Assembly (NCBI GenBank): GCA_004762125.1
Contig: SIHQ01000008.1
Location: 104,173 to 168,172, forward strand
DNA length: 64,000 bases
Source: Oceanospirillales bacterium
GTDB taxonomy: Bacteria > Pseudomonadota > Gammaproteobacteria > Pseudomonadales > Endozoicomonadaceae
Direction of reading: 5' to 3'
The position numbers were made by a program, and so were the translations under genes. Under the pieces are notes generated by a model that ran no database searches, had not been told where the DNA came from, and saw nothing but the letters and a program-made list of their open reading frames with translations. Positions within the stretch are counted from its first letter, which is position 1. Each line of letters begins with the position of its first letter. Positions 22,282 through 30,812 of the stretch are shown piece by piece.

Positions 22282-22616
22282 CGCTTACTAACAGAGTCAA
22301 TAAATCTGCTTTTTAAAGACATCTGTCGAATGATTATCGTCTTTTATTAATTCGTTGCAGCCTTAGTGCTGCAATGAACACAGAAAATAGCCGCTATTGT
22401 TGATAGAAAAAGCAATATTCTGATGTTTGCCAAGCTCAGTCCTTTGACCTAAGTTTCTAGCTATTCAGCGGATTGTCAAAACGCATTGTGAGCCTCGGTA
22501 CTGGCGGCTGGTAAGGGTAATTACCCACCCCAAAAGCCTCCTATGAGCTTGATTATCAAGGTCAAGATGCACACAATCCGCTCCAATTCCTGTAACCAGC
22601 TGTTTTATCTAACAAA
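22282..22616. other. cvfB-marR intergenic region with a long-range stem
   Basis: There is no reading frame of note. AGCGGATTGT (22467-22476) and ACAATCCGCT (22573-22582) form a perfect 10-bp closing stem around 96 bases. Those bases contain the palindromes GGGTAATTACCC and CTTGA-TTA-TCAAG. It may be a structured RNA, a complex terminator of cvfB or a small inverted-repeat element. Confidence 0.4.
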
Positions 22617-23039
22617 ATGCGCAAGTATGAAGACTCTCTTCCATTAAAGTTACTCAAGGCCAGAGAAGCGGCCATGAGCTTCTTTCGCCCTATGCTTCAG
22701 GAATATTCCATTACTGAGCAGCAATGGCGCGTCATGCGGGTTCTCAACGATGTTGAGGAGCTAGAGACGAAGAAGCTGGCTGAAGCCTGCTGTATTCTTA
22801 GTCCAAGCCTGACCGGAATTATTCAACGCCTGGAGCAACAAGGCTATATCAGCCGGCGCAAATCATCTGAAGACCATCGTCGTATTCTTGTCAAAGCCAC
22901 GCCTAAAGCCAGGCAGCTTCTCGACACAATGGCGCTAATGGTTGAAGAAAGCTACGCTCGGTTAACTCAAGGGCTTAACCCTGAAAAAATGGAGCAATTA
23001 AAAGATTTACTGGACGAAGTCAGCCTACTGAATAATTGA
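22617..23039 (+). CDS. MarR-family transcriptional regulator, HpaR-like
   Basis: Winged-helix repressor of 140 aa. The sequence RKYEDSLPLKLLKAREAAMSFFRP and ITEQQWRVMRVL resembles HpaR, which controls homoprotocatechuate degradation. The recognition helix is ILSPSLTGIIQRLEQQGYI and the wing is RRKSSEDHRRILVKATP. No hpa catabolic genes are in the window. It probably controls itself or the divergent or downstream genes; the structured 22.47-22.58 kb segment lies just upstream. Confidence 0.85.
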   Translation: MRKYEDSLPLKLLKAREAAMSFFRPMLQEYSITEQQWRVMRVLNDVEELETKKLAEACCILSPSLTGIIQRLEQQGYISRRKSSEDHRRILVKATPKARQLLDTMALMVEESYARLTQGLNPEKMEQLKDLLDEVSLLNN

Positions 23040-23177
23040 TTCAGGCTGCGGTGAACACGACCCGTCCACCAGACTTTACCGGCTAATTCTTTTGTCAGTT
23101 TGTATCTGCGTTGATATCTCTTACAATCAGCTCTGATATTGACCATTAAAAAGTGTGAAATCCGGAGATACATCGAC

Positions 23178-23651
23178 ATGATTCAGACAGGTGAAAAACT
23201 GCCTTCAGTCACGATAGCTCTTGCCAACGGAGAATCTGTAAATTCAACAGATTTCTTTGCTGATAAAAAGGTAGTGCTCTTTGCTCTGCCCGGAGCTTTT
23301 ACTCCAACCTGTTCCGCGACACATCTACCCGGCTATGTGGTTCTTGCAGATGAGATCAAGGAACAGGGAGTTGATGAAATTGTCTGCCTGTCCGTGAACG
23401 ACTCTTTTGTCATGAAAGCCTGGGGGGAGAGTCAGAACGCTGAAGCTCTCACTCTGATCGCTGATGGTAATGCCGAGTTCACTCGAGCCATTGGACTTGA
23501 TATGGATACTGGAAGCTTTGGTGGTGTTCGCTCACAACGGTACGCCATGATTGTCGAAAACGGTGTTGTGACCCTGCTGAATGTTGAAGCACAAAAATCC
23601 TTTGAAGTCAGCAAGGCTGAAACCATTCTTGCCGTTCTAAAAGGCTTATAA
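23178..23651 (+). CDS. Peroxiredoxin, Prx5 (redoxin) family
   Basis: Thiol peroxidase. Start at ATG 23178 (MIQTGEKLPSVTIAL, 157 aa); an upstream frame start at 23139 adds a leader unlike the family. The peroxidatic cysteine lies in FALPGAFTPTCSATHLPGY (about residue 46) with its conserved Pro, Thr and later Arg (GVRSQRYAMIV). Family members use glutaredoxin or glutathione as reductant; there is no fused glutaredoxin domain. It is a monocistronic gene after the MarR regulator. Confidence 0.93.
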   Translation: MIQTGEKLPSVTIALANGESVNSTDFFADKKVVLFALPGAFTPTCSATHLPGYVVLADEIKEQGVDEIVCLSVNDSFVMKAWGESQNAEALTLIADGNAEFTRAIGLDMDTGSFGGVRSQRYAMIVENGVVTLLNVEAQKSFEVSKAETILAVLKGL

Positions 23652-23910
23652 TCTTCCAGCATAAACTCTGCAGCCAGCTCTGGCTGCAGTTATTGGAAAT
23701 AAAAACGGAAATATTGATCCAAAATAATATTTTCGTTTTTTATCATTCTACCAACTGTCGCTTTTTCCATTCTGGGTTTAGTCTCTTATCAGGTATTTTC
23801 TAAAAGTCATTGCACACTAACGCTTGCTGTCAGCATTCTTCGAAAACTGCGTCAATGTCGAAATAAGAAAACATTCAGAGGTTTCTTTATAACTAAAAGG
23901 TAACCACTTC

Positions 23911-24891
23911 ATGCCTGATCAAACTTTCTATCATCAAAGTATCTGGACTGGCCGCATTGACCAGGAGGGAAAAGACCCTCTGTCACAGTATTGGCACCAG
24001 CAGGTCAAACCCTTTTATGCCCATAAGGGAGAACCTGGGCTTGCCATTATCGGCCTAGCCTCTGACGAGGGTGCTATTCGTAGTCAACGACGCCAGGGAA
24101 CGGAAGATGGCCCTGATGTCATTCGCAAAGCTCTGTGCAATCTGCCCTGGAACAGAAATGACCAGGCCTATGACATGGGCAATATCACCTGCTCTAATAA
24201 AAATCTGGACAAAGCTCAGGCTGAATACAGTGAAGCTGTCAGTCGAGCTCTCAATAACAGAATGCTCCCCCTTGGGCTTGGTGGTGGACAAGAAATCACT
24301 TGGGCAGGTTATCAAGGCTTAGTTAACCATCTTAGTCTTGATCGAAAAAGCAGTAAAAACATCAACATTGGTGTCATTAATTTTGATAGCTGTTTTGATC
24401 TGCAAAAGCCGGATAGAGGTCCATCCTCAACCACTGTCTTCAGACAAATTCACGATCACAGTCAACAACATCAAACCCCTTTTCACTACCTCAACCTGGG
24501 GGTCAGTCGAACCAGCAACACCCGCGCCCAGTTTGAACTGGCTGATAAACTGGATGTAGCATGGCTGACCGATGATCAGATTAACGATAATAATTATGAG
24601 TTTCTGATTGAGGAACTGGAGTGCTTCACAGGTATGGTTGACCACGTCTACCTGAGCATTGACCTCAGTGTTTTTTCAGGATGCCAGGCACCGGGCGTCA
24701 GTGAGCCTTCTGTGCGGGGAATTCCTCTGGAAGTTGCTGAAACACTGTTGCGTGTGATCAAAGGCAGTGAAAAACTGAGAGTCATTGATATCGCTGAATA
24801 CAATCCAAAATACGACCATGATTCTCGTACAGCACGATTGGCCGCCTGGATTATTCACCTGCTAACCAGCCAGGAACAACTGATGACTTAG
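23911..24891 (+). CDS. Formimidoylglutamase (HutG) homologue with altered metal site
   Basis: Arginase-superfamily protein of 326 aa whose overall sequence follows HutG: WTGRIDQEGKDPLSQYWHQ at the N-terminus and LNLGVSRTSNTRAQFE in the middle. HutG hydrolyses formiminoglutamate in histidine breakdown with two manganese ions. Here the ligand positions read GGGQEITW (His replaced by Gln), NFDSCFDL (His replaced by Cys) and SIDLSVF (second Asp replaced by Ser). Three of the six superfamily ligands are therefore missing. No other hut genes are adjacent. I infer a pseudoenzyme or one with changed chemistry. The open frame is intact. Confidence 0.8.
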   Translation: MPDQTFYHQSIWTGRIDQEGKDPLSQYWHQQVKPFYAHKGEPGLAIIGLASDEGAIRSQRRQGTEDGPDVIRKALCNLPWNRNDQAYDMGNITCSNKNLDKAQAEYSEAVSRALNNRMLPLGLGGGQEITWAGYQGLVNHLSLDRKSSKNINIGVINFDSCFDLQKPDRGPSSTTVFRQIHDHSQQHQTPFHYLNLGVSRTSNTRAQFELADKLDVAWLTDDQINDNNYEFLIEELECFTGMVDHVYLSIDLSVFSGCQAPGVSEPSVRGIPLEVAETLLRVIKGSEKLRVIDIAEYNPKYDHDSRTARLAAWIIHLLTSQEQLMT

Positions 24892-24962
24892 CAGCTATTA
24901 CTTAACAGTCAATAAGGGGTGTGCGAAAATGTCTCTCTTTGTCAAATAATAAAGAGAACATA

Positions 24963-26069
24963 ATGGATAAACCTCGTCGTATCTGGGTGAACACTCTACT
25001 GTTTTCCCTGACATTTGTTGCGGCAGTAACTCTGGTTCCCTGGTATGGTTTTCAGTATGGTTTTTCTTCCTCGGACTGGCTGATAGCAGGTCTTTTTCTG
25101 ATATTCAATGGCACAGCTATTACTGCGGGTTATCACAGACTCTGGTCTCACAAAGCCTATGAGGCGCACTGGAGCATGCGACTCTGGTTTGCTGTCTGGG
25201 GCGCTATGGCTACCCAGAACAGTATCATGCACTGGACATCCGGGCACCGCCGTCACCATACCTTTGTCGATGATTATGATAAGGACCCATACTCTGCCAG
25301 TCGTGGTTTCTGGTTCTCTCATATTGGCTGGATGCTGAAAGAGTACGACCCCAAGGCCAACGACTTTTCCAATATCAAGGATCTCAAACGAGACCCTATT
25401 GTGGTTTGGCAGCATAGGTTCTACCTGCCACTGGTACTGGCCACCAATATCGGTTTTCCTCTTCTTGCTGGATTGATGACAGGCAATATAGTAGCGGCCT
25501 TATTACTGGCTGGCGTTCTACGCCTAGTGCTCAGTCATCATTTCACCTTTTTTATTAACTCATTAGCTCACATCTGGGGAAAAAGACCTTTTACCGATAA
25601 GAACACAGCTAGGGATAACGGCGTTCTGGCTCTTTTAACCTGGGGTGAGGGTTATCATAACTTCCATCATATTTTCCAATATGATTATCGAAACGGTATT
25701 CGTTGGTGGCACTATGATCCAACCAAGTGGATCATTTATTTTGGTTCCAAGGTTGGGTTAACCAAAGGCCTGAGAAAAGTCAGTCACTATCGTATTGAGA
25801 AAGCCCGCATTGATATGCAATTCAAATACGCCAGTGAAAAATTAACCTGTCAACAAGCCTTGCAAACACTCGAGGAGCAATATCAGGCCATCAGTCAAAC
25901 CTGGCATGAATGGTCCAACGTTCGACAGAAGTGGATGGTGCTAAAAAAGCAGGAACTCAAGCAGAACTGGGAAACCTCGGATATTCATACGCAATACGAG
26001 GAACTTAAGTCTCTACTTCAGGAACAACAAAAGCAGTGGCAACTGGCCCGCGCAGGTTTGTTGACCTAA
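24963..26069 (+). CDS. Acyl-CoA desaturase, delta-9 type
   Basis: Membrane di-iron enzyme that introduces a double bond into fatty acyl-CoA. The start is ATG 24963 (MDKPRRIWVNTLLF, 368 aa), behind AAGAGA; an in-frame start at 24921 adds an unlikely leader. Two pairs of hydrophobic segments bracket the three histidine boxes: HRLWSH, HRRHH and EGYHNFHH. The last 90 residues are charged and helical (EEQYQAISQTWHEW...), a coiled-coil tail found in marine gammaproteobacterial homologues. Probably adjusts membrane fluidity. Followed by a strong terminator. Confidence 0.94.
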   Translation: MDKPRRIWVNTLLFSLTFVAAVTLVPWYGFQYGFSSSDWLIAGLFLIFNGTAITAGYHRLWSHKAYEAHWSMRLWFAVWGAMATQNSIMHWTSGHRRHHTFVDDYDKDPYSASRGFWFSHIGWMLKEYDPKANDFSNIKDLKRDPIVVWQHRFYLPLVLATNIGFPLLAGLMTGNIVAALLLAGVLRLVLSHHFTFFINSLAHIWGKRPFTDKNTARDNGVLALLTWGEGYHNFHHIFQYDYRNGIRWWHYDPTKWIIYFGSKVGLTKGLRKVSHYRIEKARIDMQFKYASEKLTCQQALQTLEEQYQAISQTWHEWSNVRQKWMVLKKQELKQNWETSDIHTQYEELKSLLQEQQKQWQLARAGLLT

Positions 26070-26086
26070 TCAGATAGATCTTTTTA

Positions 26087-26120
26087 CGGCCTGACCACTC
26101 AGAGTGGTCAGGCCGTTCTT
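26087..26120 (+). terminator. Desaturase gene terminator
   Basis: A 13-bp perfect stem (CGGCCTGACCACT at 26087-26099 against 26103-26115) with a 3-base loop, followed by TTCTT. Confidence 0.85.
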
Positions 26121-26333
26121 ATTCAAACCTTCTTTTAATGTCTGCCCTACTCGTATAAAAATAATGAAGCAACCTAAACATTTGAAAGATTCATAATCAA
26201 ATCTTCCACCTAGTCTATTATTTCCTTGGTATATAAAGGTGAGAAGTATGGTTCAGGATTGACTGACCTATAACGATGTCTATTTCTCCCTCTCAAAATA
26301 AATCAGCCTGTTTAAATCCATACTCTGTAAAAA

Positions 26334-26792
26334 ATGAGGCTGACTACGCACCTGATGAGACATAAAACAAAACTTCTATTAATAGGCTTTTTATCAGTTG
26401 CAATATTCAGAACCTATTTCAGGTCGTTTTGCTTTATTTTCCTGATCCTTATTTTACCTGTTTACCTTGCACAGCCTGTTCATGCCGGACTGGTTTCTGA
26501 TGCCGAAAAAGTTATCAAATATGAACACTTATTTAGACAACTGGGTAAATTAATTCAGGAGTTAACTCTGCTTGACAGTACCCAAGGGTACTTCCCCAGA
26601 GTCAGCGTTGAAATAGATTCGTCAGGCCCAGTCAGCATAATGGTTCATAACAACCCTGGTCAAACACCGGCCATGCCCGGAACGCCAACAACCAATGTTG
26701 ATTACAGTTCTATCTGGTGGACAATTCCTTCCAATGAAAGCAACTTTGTTTCTGCGTTTGCCAAGGCATCAAGTGGCAGAGAACTTAAGTGA
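26334..26792 (+). CDS. Hypothetical membrane-anchored protein, possible 5' part of a broken gene
   Basis: A 152-residue frame with a basic start and a hydrophobic segment (CFIFLILILPVYLAQPVHA) that could be a signal peptide or anchor. A polar region follows with PGQTPAMPGTPTTN. The family is not recognised. After its TGA the same frame stays open for about 50 codons (reading RSDGTLGANTADLSTLLPEAF), while the next large frame begins in a different register. It may therefore be the front of a longer gene damaged by a stop and a frameshift. Confidence 0.5.
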   Translation: MRLTTHLMRHKTKLLLIGFLSVAIFRTYFRSFCFIFLILILPVYLAQPVHAGLVSDAEKVIKYEHLFRQLGKLIQELTLLDSTQGYFPRVSVEIDSSGPVSIMVHNNPGQTPAMPGTPTTNVDYSSIWWTIPSNESNFVSAFAKASSGRELK

Positions 26793-26889
26793 TTAATTCG
26801 ATCTGACGGAACACTGGGGGCCAATACTGCAGACCTCAGCACACTACTACCCGAAGCGTTTATTTTCGCCTCAAAAACAACGGAAACGT

Positions 26890-28887
26890 TTGAACGTGCG
26901 TTTCGCTATCAGAAATCAAACCGAAAAAAGCAGCGAATGGCCATTTAGAAAAGTAGATATCAAGGAAGTACGCCCATTTAATATAGGTAAGAGCAGTAAG
27001 ACATTTTTCTGCCACTATATCCATGACGGGGAATCCAGCTACGATGTTTGTGTGGATTATGATGCATCTGACAAGCTATATACCATTGCTGCATTGGCAC
27101 AAGAGAGTGAGTTCTCGAACTCACGCCTCATGCTTGATCCTAATGAAATTGAACTGAGAGCTAGAGGACAAGGAAAAACTGAAGGTTACTACCTCAATTT
27201 TCTAGAGCACTTTGAGAGCCAAATTCCCAGTCACTTTCTTAACTTGGAAGATACTCTTGATGTTGATGTCAGCACACAATACCCCATCGCTAACCGGGCC
27301 AAAGTTAGGGTAGTAGGCAGAGGTCAGTTTTCGGTGGTTTTTGCCATCGACAACGTGCTTCCCGATTTGGCATTTCGCCGTTTTTCAGGCTTTAAAACGA
27401 TTGAGGAGGCTAATAATTTTATATCAACTCACGAAGCAGCCCTCGTTGCTTACGACGAATTAGAACTACCCGTTATACCAACAACACTGACTCTGGTTAA
27501 AGGCCAGAATTCATCATTTTCTGCTTACCTGATCCAGCCACTCTTGGCACCGGATCAGTTAGCTGAAAATCATATCGAAAAATATTTCTCTGACCCTAAT
27601 GGGGTTTGTGAAGAATTATCCAGTAAAAGTAATAAAAAGACATACTGCCTATTTAACCGTGAAGCCGTTATGTTAATTCTTGAAGCGGTCTTGTCCGGAG
27701 TTTATCAAAATCTGTTGAAGCTAAAATCAGATGACTCTGCAGTGAGTATCTGCTGTGACGGTAAACCGGATAACTTTCAGTGCAACTTTGCATACAAAAG
27801 CGATTGGCTTAAGATTGACTTATCACGTGACTCCGTTGACACAGCTGTGAGTTTGACCGACTTCCACCCTTGTTCACTGGTACTGTTCGATAAACTACTA
27901 TTCGATGGCGGCCCCCATAGTCAGCTATTTACCGAACTACTGAGTTCCACCCCCTTTGACGATTATCAGATAGGGATTCGAAACTGGGCTGATGCTAAGA
28001 AACTGGTCACAAAATCTCTGGCAAATATCGCTTACCACGCAGGAGATCAAAGTGAAGATGAGCTTGAGATGCTCGTTGCCAGATCCAAACATGTTCTTTT
28101 TGGCCTATGGAACACTCATGATTCAGAGCTTAACGACCGCTATAAACAATCTCGTAGTGAAGATACAGCAACCATCGAGAATCCCGGACTGGATTACAGT
28201 AAGCTTTTTTTTGATCTCGATGAACTGAATCTGGAAACGGTGCTGGCTTACAGGGAAGACAGCCGCAAGAAGAATTTCAACCTGAGACTTCACTATTACA
28301 TATTGAGAATAGCCAGTGATTTAGCTCCTCAGAAGTTTGAACTGAATGATTTCACTCCTGTGGATAACCAGCAAGACTGGTGGCTAAGGGTGGTCTCTTT
28401 CTACCATAAAGAAGAATTGCGAGAACTGTTAGAGAATACAATTGTCGATTCAGTATTAGACATCGCAGATCAACACGAAAAAAACCGAATGAAACTCAGA
28501 GAAGAAATCTCCGAGATCGTAAACAACGACAAATTAGTGCTCAAATCCGGTCTACTAAGATTACTGCACTGGCACTTCAAACAAAAACGAAAAGCGGGCT
28601 CTTTCATCAATTATGAAGACCGAGAAAGGCAGCTGATATTGCGTGATCACTGGTTGATTCACCTGCAGAAAAACTTCCATGGAGAAATGCAGGTTCTCGT
28701 CAATATTTTTATGTCAATGGGGTATGAACATGATGAAGCTAGCCTTCCCAAGCTACTTAAAGATAGCAACATTGGGTCGTTTATCGATCAGAAGGTAGAA
28801 GAAAGGCAAGATCAGGAATCTTTCATAAATCAATTATTTCACGCTGTTTTTAAACAATATATATCCTCTGATTCTAATCAACTGTAA
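26890..28887 (+). CDS. Kinase-like protein of unknown family, probable effector remnant
   Basis: A 665-residue frame starting at TTG, open back to 26797 without an ATG, so the true 5' end is probably lost. Residues about 139-330 look like a protein-kinase/APH fold: a glycine-rich loop VGRGQFSVVFAI (142-153), a hinge-like AYLIQPLLAP, a catalytic loop CCDGKPDNF (288-296, compare HRDLKPEN) and WLKIDLS (306-312) at the DFG position. The usual VAIK lysine appears as Arg (AFRR). The remaining 330 residues are charged and helical. After its TAA the frame stays open to 29136. Kinase assignment is by eye. Confidence 0.5.
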   Translation: MNVRFAIRNQTEKSSEWPFRKVDIKEVRPFNIGKSSKTFFCHYIHDGESSYDVCVDYDASDKLYTIAALAQESEFSNSRLMLDPNEIELRARGQGKTEGYYLNFLEHFESQIPSHFLNLEDTLDVDVSTQYPIANRAKVRVVGRGQFSVVFAIDNVLPDLAFRRFSGFKTIEEANNFISTHEAALVAYDELELPVIPTTLTLVKGQNSSFSAYLIQPLLAPDQLAENHIEKYFSDPNGVCEELSSKSNKKTYCLFNREAVMLILEAVLSGVYQNLLKLKSDDSAVSICCDGKPDNFQCNFAYKSDWLKIDLSRDSVDTAVSLTDFHPCSLVLFDKLLFDGGPHSQLFTELLSSTPFDDYQIGIRNWADAKKLVTKSLANIAYHAGDQSEDELEMLVARSKHVLFGLWNTHDSELNDRYKQSRSEDTATIENPGLDYSKLFFDLDELNLETVLAYREDSRKKNFNLRLHYYILRIASDLAPQKFELNDFTPVDNQQDWWLRVVSFYHKEELRELLENTIVDSVLDIADQHEKNRMKLREEISEIVNNDKLVLKSGLLRLLHWHFKQKRKAGSFINYEDRERQLILRDHWLIHLQKNFHGEMQVLVNIFMSMGYEHDEASLPKLLKDSNIGSFIDQKVEERQDQESFINQLFHAVFKQYISSDSNQL

Positions 28888-29136
28888 ATATCGTTCAAAA
28901 CAACACCTAACCAACTGAAGTCATTTGATGTTCAGCGATGGATTGATCTTGTAGTACCAGAATATCAAAAAAGAATTAGTTCCCAGATGGCTCTTTACCA
29001 GCAAGAAGTCCAATCAAAACCTGACACTATGGTACTTCCTTTATCCAGACATAGCAGTACACGAGCTCTTTATAAAAAGGTGCATATGCATACTCTGAAA
29101 AAGAAGCGCAAGCACAACCCGAATCAAAAAGCATAA
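28888..29136 (+). pseudogene. In-frame continuation of the kinase-like gene after a stop codon
   Basis: Directly after TAA at 28885-28887 the same frame runs 82 codons (SFKTTPNQLKSFDVQRWIDL...) to TAA at 29134. Composition is protein-like for the first 60 codons, then the neighbouring frame becomes more plausible (EKEAQAQPESKSIKTR, leading into the next gene). This suggests a nonsense codon and a frameshift in a once longer gene. Confidence 0.4.
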
Positions 29137-29144
29137 AAACAAGA

Positions 29145-29996
29145 GTGCCATTCGCACCACCATTAGTTCAGGTTACTATTCCGGACTCAACCAGTCAGCC
29201 CTCCCCTCAGCCTGGAATTGGGTCGCCGGAAGCCTCACCTGCAACCAAACGAATAAAAGTAGACCTTACAGCCTTGTCATTCAATGAGCCCACTTTCTCA
29301 CCCATATTTCCTGACCCCTCCTCACTTGATCTGACAGCCCTCGAGCAAACCACGGTAAACATTCTCGAGAGCAGCGGATCAAGACTTGGCCCCTCCTGTC
29401 CTGATCACCTTTGTCTCTACAACAGTTTAAGTTACCTGATCTCACTAACCCATGAGCATAACCAACATTTAACGCTGTATATCCTTCGTCAGTTACAAGA
29501 GTTATTACAAGGTGGATCGTTACTCAATACCTGTGCTGAAGTCCCTGAAGGCTTGATACGCAATCTTCTGTTCATAGGGCTGCAATCAGCCAAAACAAAA
29601 ATGATTCTTCTGGGTTATTTAAATAAATTGTCTACCCTGTCTATAGATATTTTGAGGAGTACCATCCAAAGCCTCTTGATGGAAATACTCAACAATCAAT
29701 ACTGGTTAAACGGCTTTTATTTTTCCGAACTTTGGGATCAATCAAGTAGCAGTCAAACTCAAGCAGGTCTGCTCTCCATTCTGGAAGAACTCATTAATCA
29801 GGAACATTCACCACCAGGCCTGACCATGGCAATAGCCCATACACTTCACACTCTTTTTAACCAACAAGATATCCAGTTCGCTGGCCTGACAAGTCCATTG
29901 ACTACTGCGCTTACCGTGGCAACACAGTTACTACCCCGCTTGAAGAAGAGTGGACTAACACTGAATTCACGATCACACCTAACCTACTTTTTCTAG
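29145..29996 (+). pseudogene. Effector-like protein, first part of a frameshifted gene
   Basis: A 283-residue frame starting at GTG. Residues 1-65 are Pro/Ser/Thr-rich and disordered, with ATKRIKVDLTAL (about residues 33-44) resembling a c-Myc-type nuclear localisation signal. The rest is leucine-rich and helical, possibly alpha-solenoid (LCLYNSLSYLISL, LRQLQELLQGG). No family recognised. The frame ends at 29996, while the -1 frame from about 29930 (TPLEEEWTNTEFTITPNLLFLGIGLYW) carries on the same style of sequence into the next segment. A single lost base, perhaps in the CCCC near 29936, explains this. Confidence 0.5.
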
Positions 29997-30070
29997 GTAT
30001 TGGCCTCTACTGGATTAATCATCCTCCCGAGAATGTTACTGCCCAATTATCCGCCAGCTTCAATGAATGG

Positions 30071-30562
30071 TTGATGCCTCAACAGATTATTGGGGCGCCC
30101 AACTGGGCTAGCAACGAACTGCTTCAGTTTCTAGTCTTGCCAATGTTTCATGCAGCGGGCCTTCCAAGTATTATTCAAATGATTAATGTTGCCGTTGACA
30201 CACCCCAAAGCCCAATTTCGGCTTACCAACTTGAATTCCACCCCGAAAATATTCTTTCTCCGCAACAGATAGTGCAAGATTTACAGCTTGATTCAGAGCA
30301 AATTCTCCAGGGTGTCAATGATCCCAATATATTTACGCTCTTCCATGGCCATCTAGACCCTGCCCTTGCCGTTCAGGGAGGACAGTACTACCAAATGGGA
30401 ACCCACTGGCAACCCGTTATTCCTCAAGAGCTGACCCATATAACGTCTACCCAGAGCCCACACCCAGACAGGAAACGAAAAAAAGGACTAGCGTTCAGCC
30501 CTCGTATAGCAGACAAAGCAGCCAAGGTTCTTCAGAAGGATCACCCCTCTCAAATTCACTAA
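30071..30562 (+). pseudogene. Second part of the frameshifted effector-like gene
   Basis: Frame 2 is open from before 29940 to 30562 (QQIIGAPNWASNELLQFL, FHAAGLPSIIQM) and continues the previous frame. From about 30430 the third frame (DPYNVYPEPTPRQETKKR, then SVQPSYSRQSSQGSSEGS) looks more protein-like than the frame being read, so a second frameshift lies near 30430. The start at 30071 (TTG) is arbitrary. Not an independent gene in my view. Confidence 0.45.
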
Positions 30563-30747
30563 TAGAAAAGGCCTTTAGAAATCAGCTTTCTCAACCAACG
30601 AATGCCCACAAATTAGTGATGCAACTACGAAGGCAAACAACAACACCTGCTGATATCGAACTGAGTATGACTCCCCAAGACTGCTTATCCTGGCTATTCA
30701 TTATTGCTTCCATGTACCTGACTCATGGGCAATCAGTGATAAAGTAG
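30563..30747 (+). pseudogene. Third part of the frameshifted effector-like gene
   Basis: Frame 1 is open from about 30430 to TAG at 30745-30747, reading SPLSNSLIEKAFRNQLSQP, then MQLRRQTTTPADIELSM and CLSWLFIIASMYLTHGQ. It continues the helical, polar style of the two preceding segments and ends the decayed gene, 65 bp ahead of the histidine kinase. Confidence 0.4.
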
Positions 30748-30812
30748 CCAGACAAGCCTTCCAGCCTTGACTATTCTGTGTCCAAATACGTACATTTTGA
30801 CTGGGACTACGT

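Noticed and set aside
29082..29136. SV40-type nuclear signal KKKRK at the end of the frame following the kinase-like gene
   Set aside because: The neighbouring frame (EKEAQAQPESKSIKTR) is more protein-like here and leads into the next gene, so the basic run is probably an out-of-frame reading.
30470..30500. Basic cluster DRKRKKG near the end of the 30071-30562 frame
   Set aside because: After about 30430 the third frame (PRQETKKRTS, then a Ser/Gln-rich stretch) fits better; the basic run arises from reading past a frameshift.
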